Positions 51,884 to 59,842 of a stretch of DNA of 64,000 bases are shown in pieces (the first letter of the stretch is position 1; the number at the start of each line of letters is the position of its first letter). Source of the stretch: Paenibacillus sp. 32O-W (lineage in GTDB: Bacteria > Bacillota > Bacilli > Paenibacillales > NBRC-103111); assembly GCF_007679495.1 (NCBI RefSeq), contig NZ_VEGP01000018.1:28755-92754 (forward strand). The letters run 5' to 3'. The notes beneath the pieces were generated by a model, which saw nothing but the letters and a program-made list of their open reading frames with translations, made no database searches and was not told where the DNA came from. The position numbers and the translations under genes are program-made.

Positions 51884-53944
51884 TTATGAATGGGCCGCTG
51901 TCGCTGTCCGTTGAATCGCCTCTTTATTTTCCCACAGAAGTGTGCGTAAATTGGATTTCGAGCCCTGAATGATATAATGCGGAATGCGGCACTGCTTGGC
52001 AATCTCCACGCAGCTCCAGGTCGCTCGGTGGGAAGTCGCGGTAATCAGCATGAACAGGGCCTGGGCGCGGCGCAAATCGGCATGGATTCGCTCAGGACTG
52101 TCCCCATTATCATGAACGAGCTCGGCCCCGGTCTCCGATACGACCGATTCAAACCATTTGGCCTGTCCGCCAATAATGACAATTTTGCAGCCTGTCAGGA
52201 AAGGCTCCGGCTTGCTTTTATCCGTTTTCGCCGTCCATGAGGCCTGCTTCTGCCGATCCAGTTTTTTCTTTATCCCTTCGTCTCCTTGGGACGACTTTCG
52301 ATAGAGCTTGGAAAGCCGGGCGTAATGCCCGTCCACAGCTACATTGAACAAACAGGGATCACCATCCGAAGGACCCTGTACTTCCACATCGCGATAGTGA
52401 ATCGGGTAGCGGTTCTCCGGGTTGTTCATATCCACACAGTAGAATGTAAAATGCTCCCCCAGCTCCACATACCCGCTGAACTGGTTAATCGGAGCGTAGG
52501 TATCGTCCCCTTGCAGCAGCAGCTCGATTTCATAATGAATAACGCCGGATTCCTGTTCATATGGCCTGCATCTGACCTCCGCCTCATGCTCCAAACGATA
52601 ATGATGAACCATGGATTCCGTAATATTAAACACTTCTCCATGCTCCAGCACAATATAACCGCCATGATCCCGCCTATAAAAGGTGCCGCCAAACCATGCT
52701 GCGGTTTCTTCCCGGGAAGGAGCCGACTCTTCCAGCGATAGGGCCTCTTCCTTTCCTTCTTCCGAAGCCGGGGAGTAAACCGCCGTAGGTACCGCATCCT
52801 TCTTCGGGTTCATAACGGCAGACTGGGAAGACATAGGGCCTTCTTCATGCAGGTATCGCTCCAGGGAGTCGATCATATCGAATAAAGAGCGAATATGACG
52901 GCGAATAGCCGCGCCGCTGCTCCGGTCCGGAAGGGGCTGTCCCAGCTTCCGGCACCATTGTTCCGCTTCCTGAGTGAGTCCGGCAGCCAGCCTTTCCGCC
53001 AGCTCGCGGGGGTCCGCCGACCGCTGCTTGAATTCCAGCAAACGATGCTTCGCCTGCTTCAGCTCCCGCTCCGCCGCCGCGGCACTTTCCTGATATTCCG
53101 CCAGCGAGCTTTCCAGCGCGCGAAGCCGGGAAAGAAGCTCCATTTTTTCGCTGCCCAGCACCTCGTTACGCAGCCTCTGCTCCGCCAGCAAAGCTTGCAG
53201 GCGCGACGCTTCCTCCTGCGAAGCGGAGGCTTCCGCCGATAATTTAAGTTTTTCTTCGCTAAGCCGCTCCACCCATCTTTCCTTCACGCGTAATTGTTTG
53301 CGCAAATGATCGGATTCCTGCTCGGCTTTAAGCCGGAGGTCCGATTCCCGCTTCAGCCTTCGTTCTACAGCGGCATGCTTGCCGGGATCGATGAAAGAGC
53401 GGCAAGCCTCATCATTAGCTGTATCAGGCTGTGGAGCCGGTTCCGTCCTCCCCGCTTGAACCTCCTTGACGGCGGCAAGCTGCTGCAGCCGTTCCTCCGC
53501 CTCCTCGGTACGGTCCGGGTGCAGACGCAGGGCCCAATAGTAATGCCAATGCCCGTACTGTGTTATTTTTTCTTCCTGGGCCTCAAGGAACTCCTCCACG
53601 GAATCCCCTGCTTCCTCGTAGAGGTCCATTACAGTAAGCAGAATGGCCGTCAACAGCTTTTGCTTCCCTGACGTTTGCCGCAATTTGGAAAGCAGAAGCT
53701 TGTAAAACACGGCATCCGGAAAAGCTCTTCTGGGGGAGGCGGTGAGCGGCAGCTCCAGCTGCCTGGCCATATTTCGCTTCTCCACCGGGGACAATTCCTG
53801 AACCAAGGAATGGAACGCTTCGGTGTTGAAAGGCTGAGCCGCTTCCTCCAGAATTCTCTGCCTGAAAGGCTGCGACTGCCCCGCCCATTCGTCGGCTTCC
53901 TGTGGAGGCACTCCTATCAAACGGGCCAATTTTTTCGTGTTCAA
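51884..53944 (-). CDS. DUF2325 protein with long coiled coil
   Basis: A 686-residue protein. Residues about 1-150 are helical and of unknown family. A coiled coil lies around 185-310, rich in Glu, Lys, Arg, Leu and Gln (SEEKLKLSAEASASQEEASR). A middle domain resembles a beta-rich module (VLEHGEVFNITESMVHHYRL). The C-terminal hundred residues form DUF2325 (KIVIIGGQAKWFESVVSETG ... PHYIIQGSKSNLRTLL), a Rossmann-like domain thought to sense or bind nucleotides. TTG at 53944 is chosen because AAAGGAGG lies seven bases before it; the ATG at 53950 is too close to that site. The function is unknown. Confidence 0.8.
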   Translation of the reverse strand: MNTKKLARLIGVPPQEADEWAGQSQPFRQRILEEAAQPFNTEAFHSLVQELSPVEKRNMARQLELPLTASPRRAFPDAVFYKLLLSKLRQTSGKQKLLTAILLTVMDLYEEAGDSVEEFLEAQEEKITQYGHWHYYWALRLHPDRTEEAEERLQQLAAVKEVQAGRTEPAPQPDTANDEACRSFIDPGKHAAVERRLKRESDLRLKAEQESDHLRKQLRVKERWVERLSEEKLKLSAEASASQEEASRLQALLAEQRLRNEVLGSEKMELLSRLRALESSLAEYQESAAAAERELKQAKHRLLEFKQRSADPRELAERLAAGLTQEAEQWCRKLGQPLPDRSSGAAIRRHIRSLFDMIDSLERYLHEEGPMSSQSAVMNPKKDAVPTAVYSPASEEGKEEALSLEESAPSREETAAWFGGTFYRRDHGGYIVLEHGEVFNITESMVHHYRLEHEAEVRCRPYEQESGVIHYEIELLLQGDDTYAPINQFSGYVELGEHFTFYCVDMNNPENRYPIHYRDVEVQGPSDGDPCLFNVAVDGHYARLSKLYRKSSQGDEGIKKKLDRQKQASWTAKTDKSKPEPFLTGCKIVIIGGQAKWFESVVSETGAELVHDNGDSPERIHADLRRAQALFMLITATSHRATWSCVEIAKQCRIPHYIIQGSKSNLRTLLWENKEAIQRTATAAHS

Positions 53945-54358
53945 AGGCATCCCTCCTTTTCTGGACAATTGGTAAAATGGGTTCTCTGGTTAACAGCTAT
54001 ATCAATGCGGCATTCCGCCGAGGTGTTAACAAATTTTTCGGTTCCAATAAGTTCCACAAACAATATGACGTTGATATATTCGATATTTTGTCAGTAATCC
54101 CTTCTCCTCGATTTAATAAAATAATACAATAATCTCTGCCCTTCGGAACGGTGTGGTTACCGTGCAAAATGTTATTAAACAATAGGAAAACCGCCCAATC
54201 CTAGGCGGCTGAACACTTCAATCCTAATCTTGCTTTATCAATCGCTTTTTAAACGACTCACTTTCCTTTTTCCGTATGGTGGCCAAACCGAAAAGAAGAA
54301 GTCCCTCAGTCATTGACGATCTTGATGACTTCAGAGACCTCTTTATCCCTTTTACACC
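53945..54358. other. Intergenic region
   Basis: No gene is supported. It holds the likely promoter of the DUF2325 gene and, at 54186-54211, a terminator for the Rieske gene that is listed separately. Confidence 0.4.
54186..54211 (-). terminator. Terminator downstream of the Rieske gene
   Basis: CCGCC (54191-54195) pairs with GGCGG (54204-54208). On the minus strand the stem is followed by TTTTCC. The stem is short. Confidence 0.5.
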
Positions 54359-54712
54359 CTACTTCAGCACAATCCCGATTTTTCCGTCTTGAATTTCGAT
54401 AGGGTAGCTTTTGGCGCGGATTTTATCGTCGATCAGGGATTTCCCGGTTTTGATCTCGAATTCCCAGCCGTGCCATGGACAGCGGACAATCTCGCCGGAT
54501 TTGCCGAATTCGTATTGATAGACTCTTGACGGCATCGTCGTTCCGCACACGATTCCCCTGCACAGGGGCGCTCCCTGGTGGGGGCAGTAGTTGTACAATG
54601 CATAGTATTGACCGTCGATTAGATAAACGCCGATCTCGCGGCCCCCTATGTTAACGATGACATGCCCGCCCTCCGGCACATCTCCTTCGTTCAATACATA
54701 ATGTACCGCCAT
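54359..54712 (-). CDS. Rieske [2Fe-2S] ferredoxin-type protein
   Basis: A 117-residue protein with both Rieske ligand pairs: CPHQGAPLC (Cys and His of the first box) and CPWHGWEF (second box). It is of soluble ferredoxin size, with no membrane anchor. Such proteins pass electrons to oxygenases. The start at 54712 has GGAGG eight bases upstream; a longer frame to 54826 lacks a site. It follows the amidohydrolase gene by about 190 bp on the same strand. No oxygenase is in the window, so it may serve one elsewhere or be part of an unusual pathway with the amidohydrolase. Confidence 0.88.
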   Translation of the reverse strand: MAVHYVLNEGDVPEGGHVIVNIGGREIGVYLIDGQYYALYNYCPHQGAPLCRGIVCGTTMPSRVYQYEFGKSGEIVRCPWHGWEFEIKTGKSLIDDKIRAKSYPIEIQDGKIGIVLK

Positions 54713-54898
54713 TTTCCCCCTCCGTCCGGATAGAATCAAATCGGTTTTACCTCTGGTTGGAGCCAAGCTGGTCCATTGCATACCGTGAAACCGCTGCTGC
54801 TTGTCGTACAAAAGCTGCTGTCTCATGACAAGAAAATCTGTCTCCCAAGTCTCCCGAGTCTCCCAGACTGCTGCCGGTCCTTCGATCTTCCCGCTATA

Positions 54899-55954
54899 CT
54901 AAAGCTTGTAAAGCTGCTTGGCATTTTCGTATAGTACCTTCCTTCTTGCATCCGGGCTTAACTTGCGGAGGACGGCGGAAGGCGGATCGAAATCCCAATG
55001 CGGATAATCGCTTGAGTAGAGAATCATATTCTCGGCGTCGACCATGTTCAGCAGGTCGACCAGATGCTGCGGATTATCCGGCTCTTCGATAGGCTGGGTC
55101 GTCAGATAGCAGTGCTCGCGAATATACTGGCTGGGCAGCTTCTTCAGCCACGGCACCTGGGAGCGCAATGCCTTGTAGTTTTTGTCCAGCCGCCACATGA
55201 CATGCGGCAGCCAGGCCATTCCTCCTTCAATGAGGACAACCTTCAGGCCGGGAAATTTCTCGAATACTCCTTCGCACACCATGCTGACCAGATGGGCCAT
55301 GAACATCTGCGACAAGCATGTATGCCATTCGATGTACCACGTCGGATACCCTGCAGCAGTCGGCGCGGTAGCCCCGCCCGCTCCTTCCGCACCCGGATGA
55401 AGGGCGACAGGCAGCCCGTTCCTCTCCGCCGCTTCGTAGATCGGGTGGTATTGCCGCTGTCCCAGAGGCGAGCGGGCCGCACTGGAAATGATGACTTCGA
55501 CGATATCGGGATGCCCGCCGATCCGGTCGATCTCCCTGGCCGCAAGCTGCGGGTCCTGGGTAGCTACGGCTGCAGCCCCCTTGAAGGCTCGGTGCTTGCC
55601 CAGCCATTCCGCAATGAGGTAGTCGTTGTAAGCGGAGCATATAGCGGCGGCAAAATCCGGATCATGTGTGGTCGAGATATTATAGACCACGCCCGTCAAA
55701 ATCGCATACTCGACATTGTAGGGCTCTATCAATTGCTTGATCATGAGCTCCGGATCCGAGCCCGCCTTGCCGCCGCCTGGAGGGATCGAGTCCCTCCGCA
55801 TCACACCGACGGGAGAATAGTAGCCGGAGTACGAGTAGCCTACGCCGCTGCGGGCCACCCTGCTCTTCCACGGCTCCGGCAGATAAGGAACAAGATCGGC
55901 ATCGTTCTGTTCATTATGGACATCGGCATCGATGACCTTGTAATTCTCCGCCAT
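54899..55954 (-). CDS. ACMSD-like amidohydrolase
   Basis: A 351-residue metal-dependent TIM-barrel enzyme of the amidohydrolase_2 type. The start has VIDADVHNE, with Asp and His likely metal ligands. VALHPGAEG carries another His ligand and YSSDYPHWDFDPP the catalytic Asp. In this subfamily known members are decarboxylases of aromatic or muconate acids, such as ACMSD. It is preceded by a sugar-type ABC transporter cluster and followed by a Rieske protein. This suggests uptake and degradation of a carboxylated or aromatic compound (inference). Confidence 0.87.
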   Translation of the reverse strand: MAENYKVIDADVHNEQNDADLVPYLPEPWKSRVARSGVGYSYSGYYSPVGVMRRDSIPPGGGKAGSDPELMIKQLIEPYNVEYAILTGVVYNISTTHDPDFAAAICSAYNDYLIAEWLGKHRAFKGAAAVATQDPQLAAREIDRIGGHPDIVEVIISSAARSPLGQRQYHPIYEAAERNGLPVALHPGAEGAGGATAPTAAGYPTWYIEWHTCLSQMFMAHLVSMVCEGVFEKFPGLKVVLIEGGMAWLPHVMWRLDKNYKALRSQVPWLKKLPSQYIREHCYLTTQPIEEPDNPQHLVDLLNMVDAENMILYSSDYPHWDFDPPSAVLRKLSPDARRKVLYENAKQLYKL

Positions 55955-56059
55955 ATGCTAAGCTCCTTTGCAAAATGATCTATTTTTGCCTAGGTCCCCA
56001 ATAATAAAACGGTAACTGCGAGGTCCTCTCTCCACCTACCGGGCCATCACGCCGGTTGC

Positions 56060-57628
56060 TTACTTCGAGCCATAGGTGCGCTGGTATGCCGTATTGTACA
56101 TTTCAAGCAGCTCGTCGGCGCCCAGCTTTTTGGCCTGATCGAGAAATTGCTGGTAGGTGTCGTCGTTAATCGGGGTTTTCCCGGTGACGAACTCCGTAAT
56201 CTTCTGCTCCAAATATTTGTTCAGGTTGTTCAGCTTCGACTTCTCCAGCTCCATCTCTTCCTCCGTCTTGACAATCGCTTTAGGCGCCGGAATGATATAT
56301 TTCTCGTATCTTGCGTTAATGGCTTTGCTCTTCTCGTTCAAGCCGCTCTCCCACGCCGCCCGGGCTTTGGCATTATTGAGGGAAATATGATCATACCAGA
56401 CCCCGTAGTCACGGCGCAGAGGGACATACGGGCTGTTCCCGAATTCCTCCATGAACCTTGGTTTTCCGTCTTCAATCGTATACGTTTTGCCGAGAATCCC
56501 GAGTGAGAGATAATTGGAACCTTCTTCGCTTACCAGATAATCCAGGAACTTGACCGCCGCTTCCTTATCCTTGACTTTGTCGGATATCGCCCGGCCGCTG
56601 CCTCCCACGAGCGAACGCGAATATTGATAGTTCTTGATTCCGTCGGCGGCGAATTGCGGAATCGCATCGAGCTCATACTCCTGGCTTCCGCTGGCCGTGC
56701 GTCCTTTCTCGGTTAACGGATCAATATCCGCTTTCCAGAAATAAGTGACGAGAGATTTCCCGGACAGTATCCGCTCCTCCCACTGGGCCCCGGTCAGCAG
56801 CGAATACTCGGGATCCAGCAGCTTTTCGGCATACAGCTTATTCAAATAAATGAGGGCATCCTTATACCCTTCGTGGTATGGGGCGAAGGCGTATTTTTCC
56901 TCGTCCGGGAGGAGATTGAAGAAGCCTTGAATGCCGGTGAAGGCTCTGCCGAACACTGTGTACAGCCCGGTATCCCCGATCGGTGAGTTGGCCGTGAGCG
57001 GATAGGAATCCGGATGCTTCTCCTTCAACGCTTTCAGAAATTCGTAGAACTCATCCAGACTTTCGGGCGGCTTCAACCCATATTTGTCTATCAAATCCTT
57101 GCGGGCCATCCAGACGAAGTTGAAGCCTTTGCCCTCGGGGTCTCCCTCCAGCACCGGCACAGTATAAATTCCGCCATCCGGTCCGGTGGCCAACGCTTTC
57201 GCTTCCGGGAAATCGTCATAGAACTTTTTCAGATTGGGGGCAATATCCAGATAATCCTTCAAATTGAGGAACACCTTCTCCGGACCGTGCTCCCTGCCTT
57301 CCTGGGTGCTTACCTGAATAAAATCGGTGACGGAATTCGTCGCGATCATAATCTGTTTCTTTTCATTGATCCCCTCCTGACTGACAACCTGAAATTCGAC
57401 CTTAACCCCGGTTTTGGCTTCAATTTCCTTGAAAATTTCCCAGTCGTCCCGGACCCGCCCCTCTGTCCGGTCATAGACCAGCCATGTGAAGGTGATCGGC
57501 TTCGGACCCGGGCCTTCCGCTCCGCCGGGCGTCTCGGCTGCCGTCCCTCCCTTGCCTCCACTGCAGCCTGCCGCCAGCCCGCCAAGCATAACGGTGGAGA
57601 GCGTAATCGCTAACGTTCTTTTGTTCAC
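56060..57628 (-). CDS. Extracellular solute-binding lipoprotein (family 1, LplA-like)
   Basis: A 522-residue protein with a lipobox (LAAGC, Cys about 22). A Gly- and Pro-rich linker leads into a two-lobe binding domain: ITFTWLVYDRTEGRVRDDW, then YTVPVLEGDPEG and a late LVSEEGSNYLSLG. Length and motifs are those of LplA-type binding proteins of Paenibacillus, which deliver oligosaccharides to LplBC-type permeases. It lies downstream of both permease genes on one strand. No ATPase is encoded with it, which is usual for systems that share an MsmX-type ATPase. The ligand is unknown. Confidence 0.92.
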   Translation of the reverse strand: MNKRTLAITLSTVMLGGLAAGCSGGKGGTAAETPGGAEGPGPKPITFTWLVYDRTEGRVRDDWEIFKEIEAKTGVKVEFQVVSQEGINEKKQIMIATNSVTDFIQVSTQEGREHGPEKVFLNLKDYLDIAPNLKKFYDDFPEAKALATGPDGGIYTVPVLEGDPEGKGFNFVWMARKDLIDKYGLKPPESLDEFYEFLKALKEKHPDSYPLTANSPIGDTGLYTVFGRAFTGIQGFFNLLPDEEKYAFAPYHEGYKDALIYLNKLYAEKLLDPEYSLLTGAQWEERILSGKSLVTYFWKADIDPLTEKGRTASGSQEYELDAIPQFAADGIKNYQYSRSLVGGSGRAISDKVKDKEAAVKFLDYLVSEEGSNYLSLGILGKTYTIEDGKPRFMEEFGNSPYVPLRRDYGVWYDHISLNNAKARAAWESGLNEKSKAINARYEKYIIPAPKAIVKTEEEMELEKSKLNNLNKYLEQKITEFVTGKTPINDDTYQQFLDQAKKLGADELLEMYNTAYQRTYGSK

Positions 57629-57769
57629 CTTGCTCGCCTCCTCTTTATTTAGGTTTTGGTCAGAAGGTCCGGTAAGTGATTATTCATACTTGAGACCGGA
57701 CTTCCCGTCACCGCAGGCACAGAAGACTTCCTGTACTCTCGCGCTTCTGCTTACCGCTTGCCGAAGCGG

Positions 57770-58630
57770 TCACCCTTTGATCCCCCCGATCATGCTGCCT
57801 TGAATAAAGTATTTTTGGATAAACGGATAAATGCACAAGATCGGCAAAGTAGCGATAATGATCATGGCGTACTTCATCGTTTCCATATGGCTCATGTCTC
57901 CTTCGCCCTGCACGTTGGAGCCGGCGATCAGAATGTTGCGGAGCATGATTTGCAGAGGATACATGCTGCGGTCGTTGAGATAAATCAGCGCGTCAAAAAA
58001 CGCGTTCCACTGGTTAACGGCGGTATATAACCCGATCGTGGCCAGCACCGGAAGCGACAGCGGGAGAACAATCCGCAGCAGCACCTGAATCGTCCCGCAG
58101 CCGTCGATCGTGGCGGCATCCTCCAGCTCTTCGGGAAGCGCTTCGAAGAAAGTCCGCATAATAAACAGATGCCAGGTGCTGATTAGCGAAGGAAGCACGA
58201 TGGCCCAGATCGTATTCAGCAGGCCGAGCTTCTGAACGACGAGGAAGGTCGGAATGAGCCCTCCGCTGAAGAGCAGGGTGAAGGCCGCCATCAGCAGGAT
58301 CACTCTGCGTCCGGGAAGCCATTTCTTGGCGAGCGGGTACGCCATGGCGGAAGTCGCCATCAACGTCAGCACCGTATGAACGAAGGTATAGCGAATCGTA
58401 TTCCAATAGCTCACCCACAGATCCGGATTGAACACCACTCTTTCGTAAGCAGCCAAGGTCAAGGACTTGGGCCACAGCAGCACCTGTCCGCTCACCACCA
58501 TGGCATTCTCGCTGATGGAGGCGGAGAATACAAAAATCATCGGATACACCATCACGATAACCAGGCCAATCATGATCACGGTATTGAAGGCGTCAAACAG
58601 CCTGGAGGCCAGGCTTTCCCTGATTTTCAT
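57770..58630 (-). CDS. Carbohydrate ABC permease, LplC/YtcP-like
   Basis: A 286-residue permease with six helices. The EAA loop is EELEDAATIDGCGTIQVLL followed by RIVLPLSLP, which docks the shared ATPase. The C-terminus QKYFIQGSMIGGIKG is diagnostic for the LplC/YtcP group. It partners with the LplB-like permease encoded 20 bp upstream and with the binding protein. The start has a reasonable ribosome site (GGGAGGGAACGGG). Confidence 0.94.
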   Translation of the reverse strand: MKIRESLASRLFDAFNTVIMIGLVIVMVYPMIFVFSASISENAMVVSGQVLLWPKSLTLAAYERVVFNPDLWVSYWNTIRYTFVHTVLTLMATSAMAYPLAKKWLPGRRVILLMAAFTLLFSGGLIPTFLVVQKLGLLNTIWAIVLPSLISTWHLFIMRTFFEALPEELEDAATIDGCGTIQVLLRIVLPLSLPVLATIGLYTAVNQWNAFFDALIYLNDRSMYPLQIMLRNILIAGSNVQGEGDMSHMETMKYAMIIIATLPILCIYPFIQKYFIQGSMIGGIKG

Positions 58631-58649
58631 CCCGTTCCCTCCCCGCTCG

Positions 58650-59630
58650 TTACCATAGACTGGTCTCCGAATGTTTTCTGGCTATCCGGTTTGCGAAGAC
58701 GACCAGAACGAAGCCGATGGCCGACTGGAACAACCCGACCGCCGTAGCGAAGCTGAAGTCGGCGTCCAGAATCCCTCTGCGGTAGACAAAGGTATTGATA
58801 ACATCCGAGGTTTCATAGTTCATCGGATTGTACAGCAGCAGAATTTTCTGAAATCCTACCTCCATGAAATGCCCGAGATTCAGAACGAACAGAATGATCA
58901 TGACGGGGATCATCCCGACGAAGGTAACGTGGCGCATTTGCTGGAAGCGGTTGGCCCCATCGATCTTGGCCGCTTCATATAAGGTCGGGTCGACTCCGGC
59001 AATCGCCGCCAAATACAGGATCGTTCCCCAGCCGACCTTCTGCCAGATTTCCGAGCCGATATATACGGTACGAAACCATTCCGGCAAGCCCAGGAACATA
59101 ATCGGTTCCATGCCGAACACCTTCACCAGAATAAAATTGATGATGCCCGTGGACGGGGACAGAAACATGACGATAATCCCCGCGATAACGACCGTGGACA
59201 GAAAATGCGGCATATAACTGACACTTTGCACGAACTTTTTGAACGCTTTATTTTTAATTTCATGGAACAGAAGGGCCAGCACAATCGGCGCCGGAAAATG
59301 GAACAGCAGATCGTAAATATTCAGCATGATCGTGTTGCGGATGAGCTTCCAGGAATCCGGGGTGTAGTAGAAGAACTCGATAAAATGCTTGAAACCGACA
59401 AATTTGCTGCCGAATATTCCCCGGCCTATCGAAAAATCCTGGAAAGCGATAATGATGCCGTACATGGGCAAGTATTTAAAAATGATGTAATACAGGATGC
59501 CGGGAAGCATCAGAAAATACAGTGCCTTGTGCTTCTTCAGCATCAGCCATAAATGCGGCGGCTTCTTGCCCTTCGCTCCAGGCAGTACTGCGGCATCGGC
59601 GGTTCCGCGGTTTTCTGCTTGATCTGCCAA
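58650..59630 (-). CDS. Carbohydrate ABC permease, LplB-like
   Basis: A 326-residue permease, larger than LplC-type because of an extra N-terminal extension. The phrase LPGILYYIIFKYLPMYGIII is typical of the LplB family, and the EAA loop is PTLYEAAKIDGANRFQQM. AGGAGGTGGGGATG leads into the start region. It is the first transporter gene of the cluster. The regulator upstream is cut off by the terminator at 59797-59830, so this gene probably has its own promoter within 59631-59790. Confidence 0.94.
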   Translation of the reverse strand: MADQAENRGTADAAVLPGAKGKKPPHLWLMLKKHKALYFLMLPGILYYIIFKYLPMYGIIIAFQDFSIGRGIFGSKFVGFKHFIEFFYYTPDSWKLIRNTIMLNIYDLLFHFPAPIVLALLFHEIKNKAFKKFVQSVSYMPHFLSTVVIAGIIVMFLSPSTGIINFILVKVFGMEPIMFLGLPEWFRTVYIGSEIWQKVGWGTILYLAAIAGVDPTLYEAAKIDGANRFQQMRHVTFVGMIPVMIILFVLNLGHFMEVGFQKILLLYNPMNYETSDVINTFVYRRGILDADFSFATAVGLFQSAIGFVLVVFANRIARKHSETSLW

Positions 59631-59796
59631 TCATCCCCACCTCCTTACGGGAACGTTTTCATTTTATAGGTTGCTGCGGCACCTCATTTCGCGGCACCGT
59701 CTGATCGTTGTTGTGGCTTTACTATACGGAGCGGGCAAGCCGTGCGTAAAGCGCTCAATTTTGCCGGGTCGCTTTTTTTTGCCGACAGGCCGCATA

Positions 59797-59830
59797 GAAA
59801 AAAGGAGACTCACGAAAAAACGGAGTCTCT
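59797..59830 (-). terminator. Rho-independent terminator of the regulator gene
   Basis: GAGACTC (59805-59811) pairs with GAGTCTC (59823-59829). On the minus strand the stem is followed by CTTTTTTC. It lies 13 bp after the AraC regulator stop. Confidence 0.9.
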
Positions 59831-59842
59831 TCTTTCGCACCT

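Noticed and set aside
59700..59760. Catabolite-responsive (cre) site upstream of the LplB-like gene
   Set aside because: TTGAGCGCTTTACG looks similar but misses required outer bases of the cre consensus.
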